Shown: positions 10,177 to 19,669, counted from the first letter of the stretch. The stretch: DNA of 64,000 bases from an uncultured Alphaproteobacteria bacterium (GCA_943787445.1 CALSML010000009.1:1-64000), one strand, 5' to 3'. Program-made: numbers and translations. Notes: generated by a model from the letters alone, not told the origin.

Positions 10177-10179
10177 CGC

Positions 10180-10935
10180 CTAGGCGGCCGTCAGGCCGCC
10201 ATCAACAGCCAGCACCTGCCCTGTCACCGAAACCTGCTCGGCGGCTGCCAGATAGCGGACAGCGCCGGCAATCTCGGACGGGTCGGGGAAATGGCCGACG
10301 GGAATGCGCGAGAGCATGCGCGTGCGCGTCTCGGGGTCTTTCAGCATTGCCTGACGGCTTTCGGTCATCACCGTGGTGGGTGCCACCGTGTTGACCCGAA
10401 TGCCCTGTTCCACCCATTCGATGGCCAGCATGCGAGTCATCTGAATCAGGCCGCCTTTTGTGACACCATATACAGAGCGACCGGCGATGCCGGTCAGCCC
10501 GTGGGTCGACGCGATATTGACGATTGCGCCGGGCTGATCAACCGCCATGCAATGTTCGGCAAAGCGGGCCGACAGGAAATACGCGCCCTTGAGGTTTACA
10601 CTCACCAGGCTATCCCAATCATCCCAAGTCACATCAACCACGGGCTTGATCAGCGCCAGAGCGGCATTGTTGACGACCACATCGAGGCCGCCCAGGCCCT
10701 CAATGGCTGCGTTCAGCCCGTCCTTGATGCTGGCCTCGGATGTCAGCTCCAGAGTCACGGGCACGGCATTGATATCGGCCAGTTCGGAAAGCGCCATGAC
10801 ATCATCGAGCATCGCGGCATCCCGATCCGCGAACGCCACGTCGTAGCCGTCCCGAACGAAGCCAAGCGCGATTTCCTTGCCCAGCCCCGTTGAGGTGCCC
10901 GTCACAAGCGCCTTGCGGCGCCCGCTCGCACTCAT
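10180..10935 (-). CDS. Short-chain dehydrogenase/reductase
   Basis: 251 residues, classical SDR. The NAD(P)-binding motif is TGTSTGLG (residues 13-20), NNAA is present near residue 90, and the catalytic Ser, Tyr and Lys are seen in IVNIAS and YGVTKGG. An Asp after the second strand (FADRD) suggests NAD preference. It is the last gene of the eleven-gene minus-strand run that begins at boxC, and its ATG overlaps the cupin stop (ATGA). A 3-hydroxyacyl or dihydrodiol-type substrate would fit the context, but this is inference. Confidence 0.85.
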   Translation of the reverse strand: MSASGRRKALVTGTSTGLGKEIALGFVRDGYDVAFADRDAAMLDDVMALSELADINAVPVTLELTSEASIKDGLNAAIEGLGGLDVVVNNAALALIKPVVDVTWDDWDSLVSVNLKGAYFLSARFAEHCMAVDQPGAIVNIASTHGLTGIAGRSVYGVTKGGLIQMTRMLAIEWVEQGIRVNTVAPTTVMTESRQAMLKDPETRTRMLSRIPVGHFPDPSEIAGAVRYLAAAEQVSVTGQVLAVDGGLTAA

Positions 10936-11471
10936 GCAGACACCTTCAGGTCACCGGCTTCGTCGCGGACCAGACCGGATTCCGTCGCTGCCGAAGTCAC
11001 ATCCGGATGCCAGTCAACACGTCCCGCATCGGGCCCGCCAATGATAGTCAGCAATGTTCCCTTGCCTTCGCCCACATGGCGGAAACCACGATAGACACCC
11101 TGGGGCACACTGATCGAATCAAACGGCTCCAGCGTGATCGACTTCTCGCCATCATCGGTCGACCAGTAGACTTCCCACGGACCGATCAGAGGCATGAACA
11201 CCTCTTCCGTCTCATGGGCGTGAAGCGCTGCACCATTGTCGGTTTCAGCCTGGATCATGCCCAGATTGAAGCCTTTCGCGGGCAACGGAATATTCGGTCG
11301 CAGATCGGGATTGTCCGTCGCTTCGACCACACCCATGCCAACCAGATTGACCTTGAAACGCCGGTGACCGGGCAGACGGCTGTCGACAAAGGCCTCTTCC
11401 GAGCCGTGCAGGGTCGCGAAGCGCGCAACGAACTGCTCCATCTCCGTGACCGAAATATTGTTCGTGTCCAT
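10932..11471 (-). CDS. Cupin-domain protein
   Basis: 179 residues. A single cupin barrel is visible around residues 80-150, with a possible metal site in GAALHAHETEEVFMPL and a second motif in PQGVYRGFRHVG. The ATG at 11471 is chosen because GGAG lies 8 bases before it; another ATG five codons upstream lacks this. It overlaps the SDR by four bases (ATGA) and lies 40 bases downstream of the ketopantoate-reductase-like gene. The function is unknown. Related cupins act as dioxygenases, isomerases or binding proteins. Confidence 0.75.
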   Translation of the reverse strand: MDTNNISVTEMEQFVARFATLHGSEEAFVDSRLPGHRRFKVNLVGMGVVEATDNPDLRPNIPLPAKGFNLGMIQAETDNGAALHAHETEEVFMPLIGPWEVYWSTDDGEKSITLEPFDSISVPQGVYRGFRHVGEGKGTLLTIIGGPDAGRVDWHPDVTSAATESGLVRDEAGDLKVSA

Positions 11472-11511
11472 CAGAGGTACTCCCATGTTGATGATTGATT
11501 GACGTTGCCGG

Positions 11512-12444
11512 TTACGCGGTAACCCGGCTTTCGTGCACGGCCAGACCGGCGCGCGCGGCCAGCAGGATCGGCGTGTGCAGCCCTCCCGCCTGAGCGCGGT
11601 CCACCATATCGCCGATGATGTGATCACCTTCGGTCAGATTGTTGGCCTGCACATCCCGCAGCATGGAGGACGCAAACTTCGACCCCTGAGTCGAGAACAT
11701 CTTCTCATAAGTCTCGATCACCGCCGGTGAGACCGTATGGCCCAGCGCAGCGGCCGTATCGCGACACTCGGCCAGTGCAGCTGTCAGAAACGCGTGCCCG
11801 GACGGGGTGGCGAGAATTTCGCCCACCGTGGCCCGTGCAATCGTGTTCACCGAAGACATGGCACACAGCATGGCAAACTTGTCCCACATGGCCTGCATGA
11901 TGTCGTCACGCAGATCGATATCGAATTTCATGGAATCATTCAGCGCGGCAAAGGCCTCGACGCGCTGTGTCACGAATTTGTCCATCTCGCCATAGGCGAT
12001 CCGGTGGAAATCCCCGAAGTGCACGATATCGCCGGTTTCCGCGTCGACACGGGCCCCGATATAGCAGGTTCCGCCCAGCACTCTCTCGGCGCCAAAACGG
12101 TCCGACAACAGATCCAGCTGCTTGATGCCATTAAGCAACGGCAGGACGGCTGTGTTGTCTCCCACGGCTGGCGCAATCGTCTCCATGACATCGCCCAGCT
12201 GATAGGCCTTGCAGGCCAGGATCACCAGATCATAGGGACCATCGATCTGGTCTGCCGCAACGGTGTTCACCTTAACTGCGGCATCATCAAAGAAGTCGCT
12301 GTGAATGACTATCCCACGCGCATCGATCTGTGCCCGCCGTGCCGGACGCAGCGCGAAGGTCACGTCAGCGCCACCTTCAACCAAACGCCCACCGAAATAT
12401 CCCCCGACACCACCGGCGCCGAGAACGAGAATGCGTTGGCTCAT
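11512..12444 (-). CDS. Ketopantoate reductase-family (PanE/ApbA) dehydrogenase
   Basis: 310 residues with an N-terminal Rossmann motif GAGGVGGYFGGRL (residues 8-20) and the C-terminal helical domain of the ApbA family. In the pathway setting it is more likely a 2-keto or 2-hydroxyacid dehydrogenase of the box island than the pantothenate enzyme, since it is flanked by an ABC ATPase gene (9 bases) and a cupin. The specific substrate is not visible. Confidence 0.8.
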   Translation of the reverse strand: MSQRILVLGAGGVGGYFGGRLVEGGADVTFALRPARRAQIDARGIVIHSDFFDDAAVKVNTVAADQIDGPYDLVILACKAYQLGDVMETIAPAVGDNTAVLPLLNGIKQLDLLSDRFGAERVLGGTCYIGARVDAETGDIVHFGDFHRIAYGEMDKFVTQRVEAFAALNDSMKFDIDLRDDIMQAMWDKFAMLCAMSSVNTIARATVGEILATPSGHAFLTAALAECRDTAAALGHTVSPAVIETYEKMFSTQGSKFASSMLRDVQANNLTEGDHIIGDMVDRAQAGGLHTPILLAARAGLAVHESRVTA

Positions 12445-12453
12445 CGTAAGATC

Positions 12454-13572
12454 CTAGTTGGCGAGGCAGAGACTATGTTCGGGCTGGAAGCTCAGATAGA
12501 CCGTCTGATCGCGAACGAGGTTCTCGAAATGGTCGATCTGAATACCGATCTCGTGCGGTCCGACCCGGACACGACCTTCGAGGAAACTGCCCAAATAGAT
12601 CGTGTCGATCACATTGCCTTCGATCAGATTGCCGTGGTCCGTCCCCTGCGGGCGTTCCAGATGCAGTGTGACATCCTCAGGACGCAGGCTGACATTGACC
12701 GTGTCACCCGGAGTGGCACCCTCAGCCCCGATGGCACGAAGACGGAGAGGTTCTGCCCCCTGTCCCATGGACACATCAACGCTGCAGATATCCCCATCGC
12801 GTCCGTCCAGCTTGCCTTCGAGCAGGCTGGTCACACCGATGAAGTTGGCGACAAAGGAATTCGCCGGATTGGCGTAAATTTCCTGCGGGTCACCGACCTG
12901 CTGAATCACGGCCTTGTCCATCACCACCACACGGTCACTCATGACCAGAGCTTCGGACTGATCATGAGTCACGAAGATCGAGGTGATACCCACCTCTTTC
13001 TGCAGGCGGACGATCTCGTCGCGCATCTGCTCGCGCAGCTTGGCATCGAGGTTCGAGAGAGGTTCGTCGAACAGAATCACTTCCGGCTGGTAGCAGATGG
13101 CCCGGGCCAGCGCGACGCGCTGCCGCTGACCACCGGACAGTTTGGTCGCGAAACGGTCTGCCAGATGATCGAGACCCACAAGCTCGAGAGTTTGCATGGT
13201 CTTGGTCTTGATTTCGTTGCTCGAAGCCCGGCGCACGCGCAGGCCATAGGCGACGTTGTCAAACACCGTCATATGCGGCCAGACCGCATAGCTCTGGAAC
13301 ACCATACCGATATTGCGGTGCTCGGGATAAAGGAAGATTTCCTTTTCTGGCGCAACGACCGTGGTTTCACCAATGCGGATTTCGCCCGCTTCCGGGCGTT
13401 CGAGACCCGCGACGCAGCGCAGGGTCGTGGTCTTGCCACAGCCCGACGGCCCCAACAGGGTCACAAATTCACCCTGCTCGATCTCGATATTGAAATCCTT
13501 GACCGCCATTTCGGGGCCATAGCTTTTGTAAAGATGGTCGATCGAGACCATCACATTGTTGTTGGTACTCAT
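12454..13572 (-). CDS. ABC transporter ATP-binding protein (PotA/FbpC type), first of two
   Basis: 372 residues: a nucleotide-binding domain in the first 240 and a TOBE-type regulatory domain after it. Walker A is GPSGCGKTT, the signature is LSGGQRQRVALAR and Walker B is VILFDEPLSNLD, followed by FVTHDQSEA. Its start overlaps the stop of the second ATPase gene (ATGA), so the two are coupled. Together with the permease and the binding protein it forms one importer in the box island. Confidence 0.9.
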   Translation of the reverse strand: MSTNNNVMVSIDHLYKSYGPEMAVKDFNIEIEQGEFVTLLGPSGCGKTTTLRCVAGLERPEAGEIRIGETTVVAPEKEIFLYPEHRNIGMVFQSYAVWPHMTVFDNVAYGLRVRRASSNEIKTKTMQTLELVGLDHLADRFATKLSGGQRQRVALARAICYQPEVILFDEPLSNLDAKLREQMRDEIVRLQKEVGITSIFVTHDQSEALVMSDRVVVMDKAVIQQVGDPQEIYANPANSFVANFIGVTSLLEGKLDGRDGDICSVDVSMGQGAEPLRLRAIGAEGATPGDTVNVSLRPEDVTLHLERPQGTDHGNLIEGNVIDTIYLGSFLEGRVRVGPHEIGIQIDHFENLVRDQTVYLSFQPEHSLCLAN

Positions 13573-14678
13573 GGCTGCACCGCCAGTGTGTGCTCGGGAT
13601 CAAACTGCAAAAAGACCTTTTCGCCGGCCTTCAGACGGGTTCGTGGATGGGCAATCACCTTCCACTCGAAGTCACCCCACTTCACCCGGCAATCCACATA
13701 ATTGCCCAAGAAAATAGCGTGGGTCACTTCACCCTCGACGTCATCATTGCCATTGCCTTCGCGGACCGCGTGAACATTCTCGGGTCGCACCGAAAGGACC
13801 GCATCATCGCCCGCGCCAATGCCCGGGCCGATCTGACACGGCACCGTCATGGTCTGGCCATCCTGCGAGACTTCCACGACTCCCTGACCGGAACCATCGC
13901 TGTCCCGCACCTTGGCTTTGAGCAGGTTGGCAACACCGATGAAGTTGCTGACATACTCGTTGACGGGCCGGGAATAGATTTCCACCGGTCCACCACGCTG
14001 TTCGATCTTGCCCTTGCTCATCACGATGATCTCGTCACTCATCACCAGTGCTTCGGACTGATCATGGGTCACGTAGATCGAGGTGATGCCCACCTCGTTC
14101 TGAATGCGCTTGAGCTCGACACGCATCTGCTCGCGCAGTTTGAGATCGAGGTTCGACAGCGGCTCATCGAAGAGCAGCAGACGCGGCTTCGACACAATCG
14201 CGCGTGCGAGCGAGGCTCGCTGCTGCTGACCACCCGAAAGATTGGTCGCCAGCTTGTCGGCTTCCGCGGTCAGACCGACCAGCGCGAGAACCTCGGCCAC
14301 CCGATCATCAATCTCGGACTGGTTCACCTTCCGGATCTCCAGCGGATAGGCCACGTTCTTGGCCACCGTCATATGCGGCCAGATGGCGTAACTCTGGAAG
14401 ACCATTCCGATGTCACGCTTCTCGGGCGGCAGAAACAGGCCTTCAGACGGTGAGGTGTAAACCACATCTCCGACACGGATGCGTCCACCGTCAATGGCGT
14501 GCAGTCCGGCCACGCTCATCAGGGTCGTGGTCTTGCCACAGCCCGATGGCCCCAGCAGGGTCAGAAAGGCCCCTTTGGGAACAGCGAAGGAAATGTCATC
14601 CACCGCGCGGTCATTGCCGAAATACTTCACCAGATTCTGGACTTCCAGGTAGGCGCCGGTGTCCTCTTGCATAGTCAT
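13569..14678 (-). CDS. ABC transporter ATP-binding protein (PotA/FbpC type), second of two
   Basis: 369 residues with the same layout as its neighbour: Walker A GPSGCGKTT, signature [13 protein letters not shown], Walker B LLLFDEPLSNLD, then a TOBE-type C-terminal domain. The two ATPases are similar but clearly diverged, so the importer probably uses a heterodimer instead of the homodimer usual for FbpC/PotA. A GGAGG-like site precedes the ATG at 14678. The gap to the permease gene is 14 bases. Confidence 0.9.
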   Translation of the reverse strand: MTMQEDTGAYLEVQNLVKYFGNDRAVDDISFAVPKGAFLTLLGPSGCGKTTTLMSVAGLHAIDGGRIRVGDVVYTSPSEGLFLPPEKRDIGMVFQSYAIWPHMTVAKNVAYPLEIRKVNQSEIDDRVAEVLALVGLTAEADKLATNLSGGQQQRASLARAIVSKPRLLLFDEPLSNLDLKLREQMRVELKRIQNEVGITSIYVTHDQSEALVMSDEIIVMSKGKIEQRGGPVEIYSRPVNEYVSNFIGVANLLKAKVRDSDGSGQGVVEVSQDGQTMTVPCQIGPGIGAGDDAVLSVRPENVHAVREGNGNDDVEGEVTHAIFLGNYVDCRVKWGDFEWKVIAHPRTRLKAGEKVFLQFDPEHTLAVQP

Positions 14679-14692
14679 GCTCCGGTCCTCCT

Positions 14693-16450
14693 TTAAGCCG
14701 TAAGCGCTTCGCGACCGGCCAAACGCCGGAACGCATAGATCGCGATCAATAACATCACCGTCTGAGCCATCGACAGGGCCGAGGTCAGCGGTTCGTTCTC
14801 GAAGTTCGTCAGGTAGTACACACCGACCGACAGGGTCTCGGTGCCCGTGGTGAACAGGATGATCGAGATCGAAAGTTCACGCAGGAAGATGATGAACAAC
14901 AAAATCCAGCCGGCGAACAGACCCGGCTTCAGCAGCGGGATCGTGATCCGCCGCAGGGTCGTGAACCAGGATGCGCCCGCCATCCGCGAGCTCTGATCGA
15001 GCTCCTCGGAAATCGCCAGCATGATCGAGGAAATGTTGCGCTGCCCGTAAGGGAAGAAACGCGTGATATAGGCCAGCATCAGGATCCAGAGCGTCGCGTA
15101 GATCGGGGTCTGGATGTAGGTCACCAGAACACCCATCGCGAGCACGATGCCCGGGAAGCCGATCGGAACCATCGACAGGAAGTCGAGCATCCGAACGCCG
15201 AAGCCCTTGGTCCGATGGATCATGTAGCTGATCACCAGTGCCAGAACCATCGAGATGGAGGCACCGCCGAAGGCGAGGATCAGGCTGTTCCCGATGCCGT
15301 TGGTTGCTGCCGAAATCGCTTCCGGATGCCACCACATCAGCGTCTTCACATAGTTGATCGTCGTGATGTCCGCGAGGACGATCTTGCCGGTCCAGACCGG
15401 GTGCAGGCTGACGATGATCAGACACACGATCGGCAGAACCACGGCCACCATGATGAAGAAGATGTTGTAGCCAAAGGCCACCCAGCGCCACGGGCCCAGA
15501 TCGAGCACGTTCGGGCGGAAGCCCTTGCCGGTCACGGTGGTGAAGGAACGCGGCGCAATGTAGCGCTGCTGCACCCAGATCAGGAACACCGTGATGATAC
15601 CCAGCGCCATACTCATGGCCGCACCCATGTGATGATTAGCATCATCACCGACGGCCTTGGAGAAGATCTGGGTGGTCAGTGTTTCCCAGCCATAAGGCGC
15701 GGAAAGCTTGAAGGGCACACCGAATTCACCGGCGCTGGTCACGAAGACGATGATCGCGCCCGACAGGATGCCCGGCATCACCAGCGGCAATGTCACGGTC
15801 ATGGTCGTGCGGAACAGCCCCGCGCCGGTGGTACGCGCGCTGTCCTCAAGCGAGGGATCCATGCGGCGCAGCGAACCGACAACAAAAAGATAGACGAGCG
15901 GGGCAAAGAAAATGCCGGTCACCCAGATCACGCCCCAGATATTGTCGACGTTGATAATCGCGCCTTCGATACCAAAGACCTCACGCGCCAGATTGTTCAG
16001 CAATCCGGTCTGCGGCTCACCCAGATTGTGCCAGGCAATCGCGCCGACAAACGGGCTGAGGAAGAACGGGATCAGGTTGTACGGCTCAAGATAGCTGCGA
16101 CCCGGACAATTGGTTCGCGCATTGATCCAGGCCAGTGACACACCTAGGAAAGTCGCCAGGATGGTTGAACCTGACGAAATGATCAGCGTGTTGACGAAGG
16201 CTTTCGGAATAATCCGATCGGTGAACATGGTCACATAGTTGCCAAAGCCCCATGTCGTATCCCAACCCGCGGGGTCGAGAACCTTGAAGCTGCTGACAAA
16301 CAGAACAACCAGAGGCACGATCACCGCGCCGGCCACAATCAGGGCCACCACCAGAGTGATCAGATTTTCCTGCGTCACCATGGCGCGCAGGCGGTTGTTC
16401 AGCCTTGAACGCTCAACGGCATTCGATGAGTAGGTTTCCGTCGTCATCAC
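14693..16450 (-). CDS. ABC transporter permease, fused two-domain (FbpB type)
   Basis: 585 residues made of two homologous permease halves, each with about six membrane segments, as in iron(III) permease FbpB. Each half has an EAA-type cytoplasmic loop (LEDSARTTGAGLFRTT in the first, LDQSSRMAGASWFTTL in the second), one for each of the two ATPases. The family transports iron(III), putrescine, thiamine or phosphonates. The catabolic neighbours argue for an organic acid here. Confidence 0.9.
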   Translation of the reverse strand: MMTTETYSSNAVERSRLNNRLRAMVTQENLITLVVALIVAGAVIVPLVVLFVSSFKVLDPAGWDTTWGFGNYVTMFTDRIIPKAFVNTLIISSGSTILATFLGVSLAWINARTNCPGRSYLEPYNLIPFFLSPFVGAIAWHNLGEPQTGLLNNLAREVFGIEGAIINVDNIWGVIWVTGIFFAPLVYLFVVGSLRRMDPSLEDSARTTGAGLFRTTMTVTLPLVMPGILSGAIIVFVTSAGEFGVPFKLSAPYGWETLTTQIFSKAVGDDANHHMGAAMSMALGIITVFLIWVQQRYIAPRSFTTVTGKGFRPNVLDLGPWRWVAFGYNIFFIMVAVVLPIVCLIIVSLHPVWTGKIVLADITTINYVKTLMWWHPEAISAATNGIGNSLILAFGGASISMVLALVISYMIHRTKGFGVRMLDFLSMVPIGFPGIVLAMGVLVTYIQTPIYATLWILMLAYITRFFPYGQRNISSIMLAISEELDQSSRMAGASWFTTLRRITIPLLKPGLFAGWILLFIIFLRELSISIILFTTGTETLSVGVYYLTNFENEPLTSALSMAQTVMLLIAIYAFRRLAGREALTA

Positions 16451-16569
16451 GTTATCGCCCGGTCAGATATTGGTTCGGTCTTGGGCCTGTGGCGCGTTCC
16501 AAATCTCGTCAACGATTCGAGATGGTACCGAAATCCATGCCCTGAGTGGCAAGACCCATTTATTAAGTA

Positions 16570-16602
16570 TTTTGGGGTGCCACCAACGGTGACACCCCAA
16601 AA
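16570..16602 (-). terminator. Hairpin between binding-protein and permease genes
   Basis: A long inverted repeat: TTTTGGGGTG pairs with CACCCCAAAA, with an inner CACC/GGTG stem and an AAC loop. It lies in the 173-base gap after the binding-protein gene. There is no clear T-run in the direction of transcription beyond the stem, so mRNA stabilisation or attenuation is more likely than full termination. The arrangement mirrors the hairpin after aapJ. Confidence 0.6.
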
Positions 16603-16623
16603 AATTAAGCGGTTCCGTCGGTA

Positions 16624-17739
16624 CTATCGGAAGTTTTTCTGCCAATCTTCTCGATAAACCTTGTACTCGTTGGCAGCTCCAACCCAATCTTCCATGCCCA
16701 CCAATTTGTGCTGAGACAGGTCCATCAGATAGGGCGCAACGACAGCCGGGGCCTTATATCCTTCACGGAAGGAATAAACGGCTTCACCCTCAACGTAGAG
16801 GTCAGCACCTTCCTTCGACAGCAGGAACTCAACGAAGAGCTTGGCTGCGTTTGGGTTCTTGGAGCCCTTCAGAACGGCCATCTGGTTACCAAGCATTGCC
16901 TGGCCTTCTTTGTAGGAACCGATCTTAATCTTCCCCTTGAGATCCGGAGACTTGAGAACGTTCTGATACACACGACCGGAAAGGTTCCACATATCGAACG
17001 GACGCTGGCACGAAATCACCATCTGCATCTTCGGTTCCGTACGGAACTCGACGAGCGGATCGGTTTTCGCCAGAGCCGGCCAGAAAGTGGCGAAGTCAAC
17101 GGCGCCGGCGCGCTGCAGCGCGATGACGGAGTTGGTGTAGGTGAAGGACTTCGTGATATCCGAAGAAATGGTCTTGCCCTTCAGGGAAGCGTTAACCGCA
17201 TCCGCGTAGGAATCGACACTGAAGTTCTCCATACCCGGGCAGGATGAGTTCCAGACCGGCTGGAAGGTATAAGCCAGCGGGGTCACGACATGCGGGTAGT
17301 TCGAATACTGACCCGCACTCTTCACGACGTTCTTGCTGTCATTCCAGTTGACGGAATCGAGCTCGAGGAACGCGCCTCGCTTGGCACCCTGATCGAAAAA
17401 CGCTGGAGAATGCACGGTGATCACGTCAACCGTGAACTTACCCGCTTTAATTTCCTGCTTCACCTGGGCAACCGTGGCGCCCGTGCCCTTACGAAGGCTG
17501 TTGAACTCGAACGCATCGCCGAGGTCATAACGCTTCTTGAAAGCGGCGGCCATGCGCTGCGCAGTGCGATCCGAAAACAGCGGATGAATGATGGTTACGG
17601 AGCCTTCAGCTTTAGCCTTGGGCGCGAGTGCCTTTTCCGTAGCGTTGAGGTGGCCGCCAGCAAAAGCTACCGAACCGAATGAGAACATGGCGACTGCCGA
17701 GACGGCACCAGCCAGCGTTAGTTTAATCTGGGAATGCAT
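16624..17739 (-). CDS. ABC transporter substrate-binding protein (iron(III)/organic anion family 1 type)
   Basis: 371 residues with a Sec signal peptide ending near SVAFAGGH (about residue 29). The fold is that of iron(III)- and putrescine-type binding proteins, but I do not see the adjacent Tyr pair that marks iron-binding FbpA. A substrate such as an aromatic or aliphatic carboxylate is compatible with the box genes around it. It is separated by 120 bases from the enoyl-CoA hydratase gene and by a hairpin from the permease gene. Several of its codons use AT-richer choices than its neighbours, but not strikingly. Confidence 0.82.
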   Translation of the reverse strand: MHSQIKLTLAGAVSAVAMFSFGSVAFAGGHLNATEKALAPKAKAEGSVTIIHPLFSDRTAQRMAAAFKKRYDLGDAFEFNSLRKGTGATVAQVKQEIKAGKFTVDVITVHSPAFFDQGAKRGAFLELDSVNWNDSKNVVKSAGQYSNYPHVVTPLAYTFQPVWNSSCPGMENFSVDSYADAVNASLKGKTISSDITKSFTYTNSVIALQRAGAVDFATFWPALAKTDPLVEFRTEPKMQMVISCQRPFDMWNLSGRVYQNVLKSPDLKGKIKIGSYKEGQAMLGNQMAVLKGSKNPNAAKLFVEFLLSKEGADLYVEGEAVYSFREGYKAPAVVAPYLMDLSQHKLVGMEDWVGAANEYKVYREDWQKNFR

Positions 17740-17859
17740 TTGCTTCCTCTCCCTGTTTCACGAAAACGCAATTTTTTCTTTTTTTCTAATCGAATTAGAC
17801 TTTCTGTGCAATCGACTAAACGCAGACTCTTATCAAAGATAATTACTTTTGCAGCAAAA

Positions 17860-18645
17860 TTATGTCCGAACCATGCGCGCAAGGATGTCCTGCTGCAATT
17901 TTGTGGCTTCCGGGTCACTCATATTGAGCAGAACCTGATCCTGTTCCAGAGTCGCCGTATCCGGTCCGGCCCCCAGACGACCGATCGCTTCCTTGACCAT
18001 TTGCTGGGCCACGCGGGGGCGCGACGTGATCTCCCCGGCCATCTGCAAAGCCGCGGTGAGCGTGTCTTCGCACACGTCTTCACACAATCCCCAGTCGCGG
18101 GCGTTCGCCGAATCGATCTTGCGACACAGCGCCGCGATGAGTTTTGCGCGCGCCGGTCCCACCAGCCGCACGAGCCGCGGCAGCGTCCCCCAGGAATAGG
18201 TAATGCCCAGCTCGACCTCCGGTGCCCGCAGCCACGCATCGCGATGCAGAATCCGGAAATCACAGGACAGTGCGAGGGATATGCCACCGCCGATGGCGAA
18301 TCCATCCACAGCCGCAATCGTCAGTTGCGGCATGGATTCCCATGCCCGGCACATCTCCAGCCCCAGCCGGATGTGCCGACGGGCTTCGATCAGCGGCATA
18401 TCCTGAGCAAAGGAATCCGGCTCGGAAATATCATTACCGGCACAGAAGCTGCCGCCGCTGCCCGTCAGGATCACCGCACCGATATCGGTCCGCTCGGCAA
18501 TCTGGCGTGCCGTGGCGGCAAGCTCCCGCTTCAGATCAGCCGACAGCGCATTACGCTTGTGGGGACGGTTCAGACGAACCACCAGCGTATCGGGCGCCTG
18601 TAAGGGATCAGCCTCCTCCACCGAGACAATGAGGGTGTCAGACAT
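17860..18645 (-). CDS. Enoyl-CoA hydratase/isomerase family protein
   Basis: 261 residues, crotonase fold. The oxyanion-hole regions are seen as RNALSADLKREL and SFCAGNDISEPD, and the second one in AIGGGISLALSCDF. The ATG at 18645 is preferred to the upstream GTG/ATG options because GGAG lies 9 bases before it. It sits between BKACE and the importer in the box run, 52 bases downstream of the BKACE gene. A role in the beta-oxidation steps after ring cleavage is the natural inference. Confidence 0.85.
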   Translation of the reverse strand: MSDTLIVSVEEADPLQAPDTLVVRLNRPHKRNALSADLKRELAATARQIAERTDIGAVILTGSGGSFCAGNDISEPDSFAQDMPLIEARRHIRLGLEMCRAWESMPQLTIAAVDGFAIGGGISLALSCDFRILHRDAWLRAPEVELGITYSWGTLPRLVRLVGPARAKLIAALCRKIDSANARDWGLCEDVCEDTLTAALQMAGEITSRPRVAQQMVKEAIGRLGAGPDTATLEQDQVLLNMSDPEATKLQQDILARMVRT

Positions 18646-18697
18646 GGGCAAAGTCTCCAATCCAGAGCGGTCCCGGTTCCGGGACCCGCCTGAGGGG

Positions 18698-19591
18698 CTA
18701 GGCGGCAAGGGGCTTCAGCCCCATGATCTCGCGCGCTTCATCCGGTGTGGCCGGTTCCATACCCAGTTCCCGGATAACACGGACGATCCGTTCCACCAGC
18801 TGAACATTGTTCGCCAGCACACCCCGTTCGTAATAGAGATTGTCCTCCAGACCCACGCGCACATGTCCGCCGAGCAGCAGGGATTGCAACGCAGCGTTCA
18901 ACTGGGACGGGCCGATTGCGCTCACGTTGAAATTCGCGCCTTCGGGAATCAGATCAACCATGTCCTGCAGGATTTTGGGTGAGTACGGCATCGCACCCTG
19001 GAAGCCGCGATCTGCTCCCAGCACGAAATTGATGAAATAAGGCGGTTCATCCAGACCGGCCTCGAGCAGGCGGGTGACGTCCTGCAACAGATGGGTCGGG
19101 CTGAACACCTCCCATTCCGGTTTGATTCCCTTGTCCTGCATTTTGGAAGCCAGCTCCCGGCAGCGCTCGGGCGATGTGTTCATGAGAATCTCACGACCCT
19201 CGAAATTCGCAACAATGGTGGTCGGGTCCAGCGTGCACATCTCGGCACCGGCTTCGAGCCCTTTCAACCGTTCTTCCCAGGATATCTCCAGAAAACCGTC
19301 GGTAGATTCCTTCAGCATATCGCCATTGATGCCACCACCGGTCGAGTTGTTGATGATGATGTCGCATTTGGCCCGGATCCGCTCATTGATGTCGCGATAG
19401 GTCGCCGGGTTGCAGGTCGCCTCGTCATCCGGGCGACGCGCATGGACAGCCACAACGGAGGCACCGGCCTCGTAACAACGATAGACGTCTTCCGCGATTT
19501 CGGCGGGCTGCGTCGGGATATTCGGATTCTGTTTCTTGCTCGCCATGCCCCCGGTCGGAGCAATGGTGACGATGATTTTGCGTTCGGCCAT
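18698..19591 (-). CDS. Beta-keto acid cleavage enzyme (BKACE, DUF849)
   Basis: 297 residues. Members use Zn to condense a beta-keto acid with acetyl-CoA and release acetoacetate plus a new acyl-CoA. The family features are APTGG near the N-terminus, NNSTGGG (about residue 81), and the GLEDNLYY stretch holding the Zn-ligand Glu. The first Zn motif, normally His-x-His, reads Ala48-Val-His50 (AVHARRPDD), so one of the three known Zn ligands appears changed; this may mark a subfamily. It lies between boxB and the enoyl-CoA hydratase gene, suggesting it handles a beta-keto product of the ring-cleavage route. Confidence 0.88.
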   Translation of the reverse strand: MAERKIIVTIAPTGGMASKKQNPNIPTQPAEIAEDVYRCYEAGASVVAVHARRPDDEATCNPATYRDINERIRAKCDIIINNSTGGGINGDMLKESTDGFLEISWEERLKGLEAGAEMCTLDPTTIVANFEGREILMNTSPERCRELASKMQDKGIKPEWEVFSPTHLLQDVTRLLEAGLDEPPYFINFVLGADRGFQGAMPYSPKILQDMVDLIPEGANFNVSAIGPSQLNAALQSLLLGGHVRVGLEDNLYYERGVLANNVQLVERIVRVIRELGMEPATPDEAREIMGLKPLAA

Positions 19592-19669
19592 GTTTGCCTC
19601 CCCTTGCGGCTTGGCGAAAGTGTAGTACCGAATTTCCCGACCACCTAGGCCTTCACGTCATCAATATCC

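Noticed and set aside
11737-13701. Very long plus-strand open frame of 654 codons opposite the ketopantoate-reductase-like and ABC ATPase genes
   Set aside because: It is antisense to two clear families; long antisense frames are expected at this GC content.
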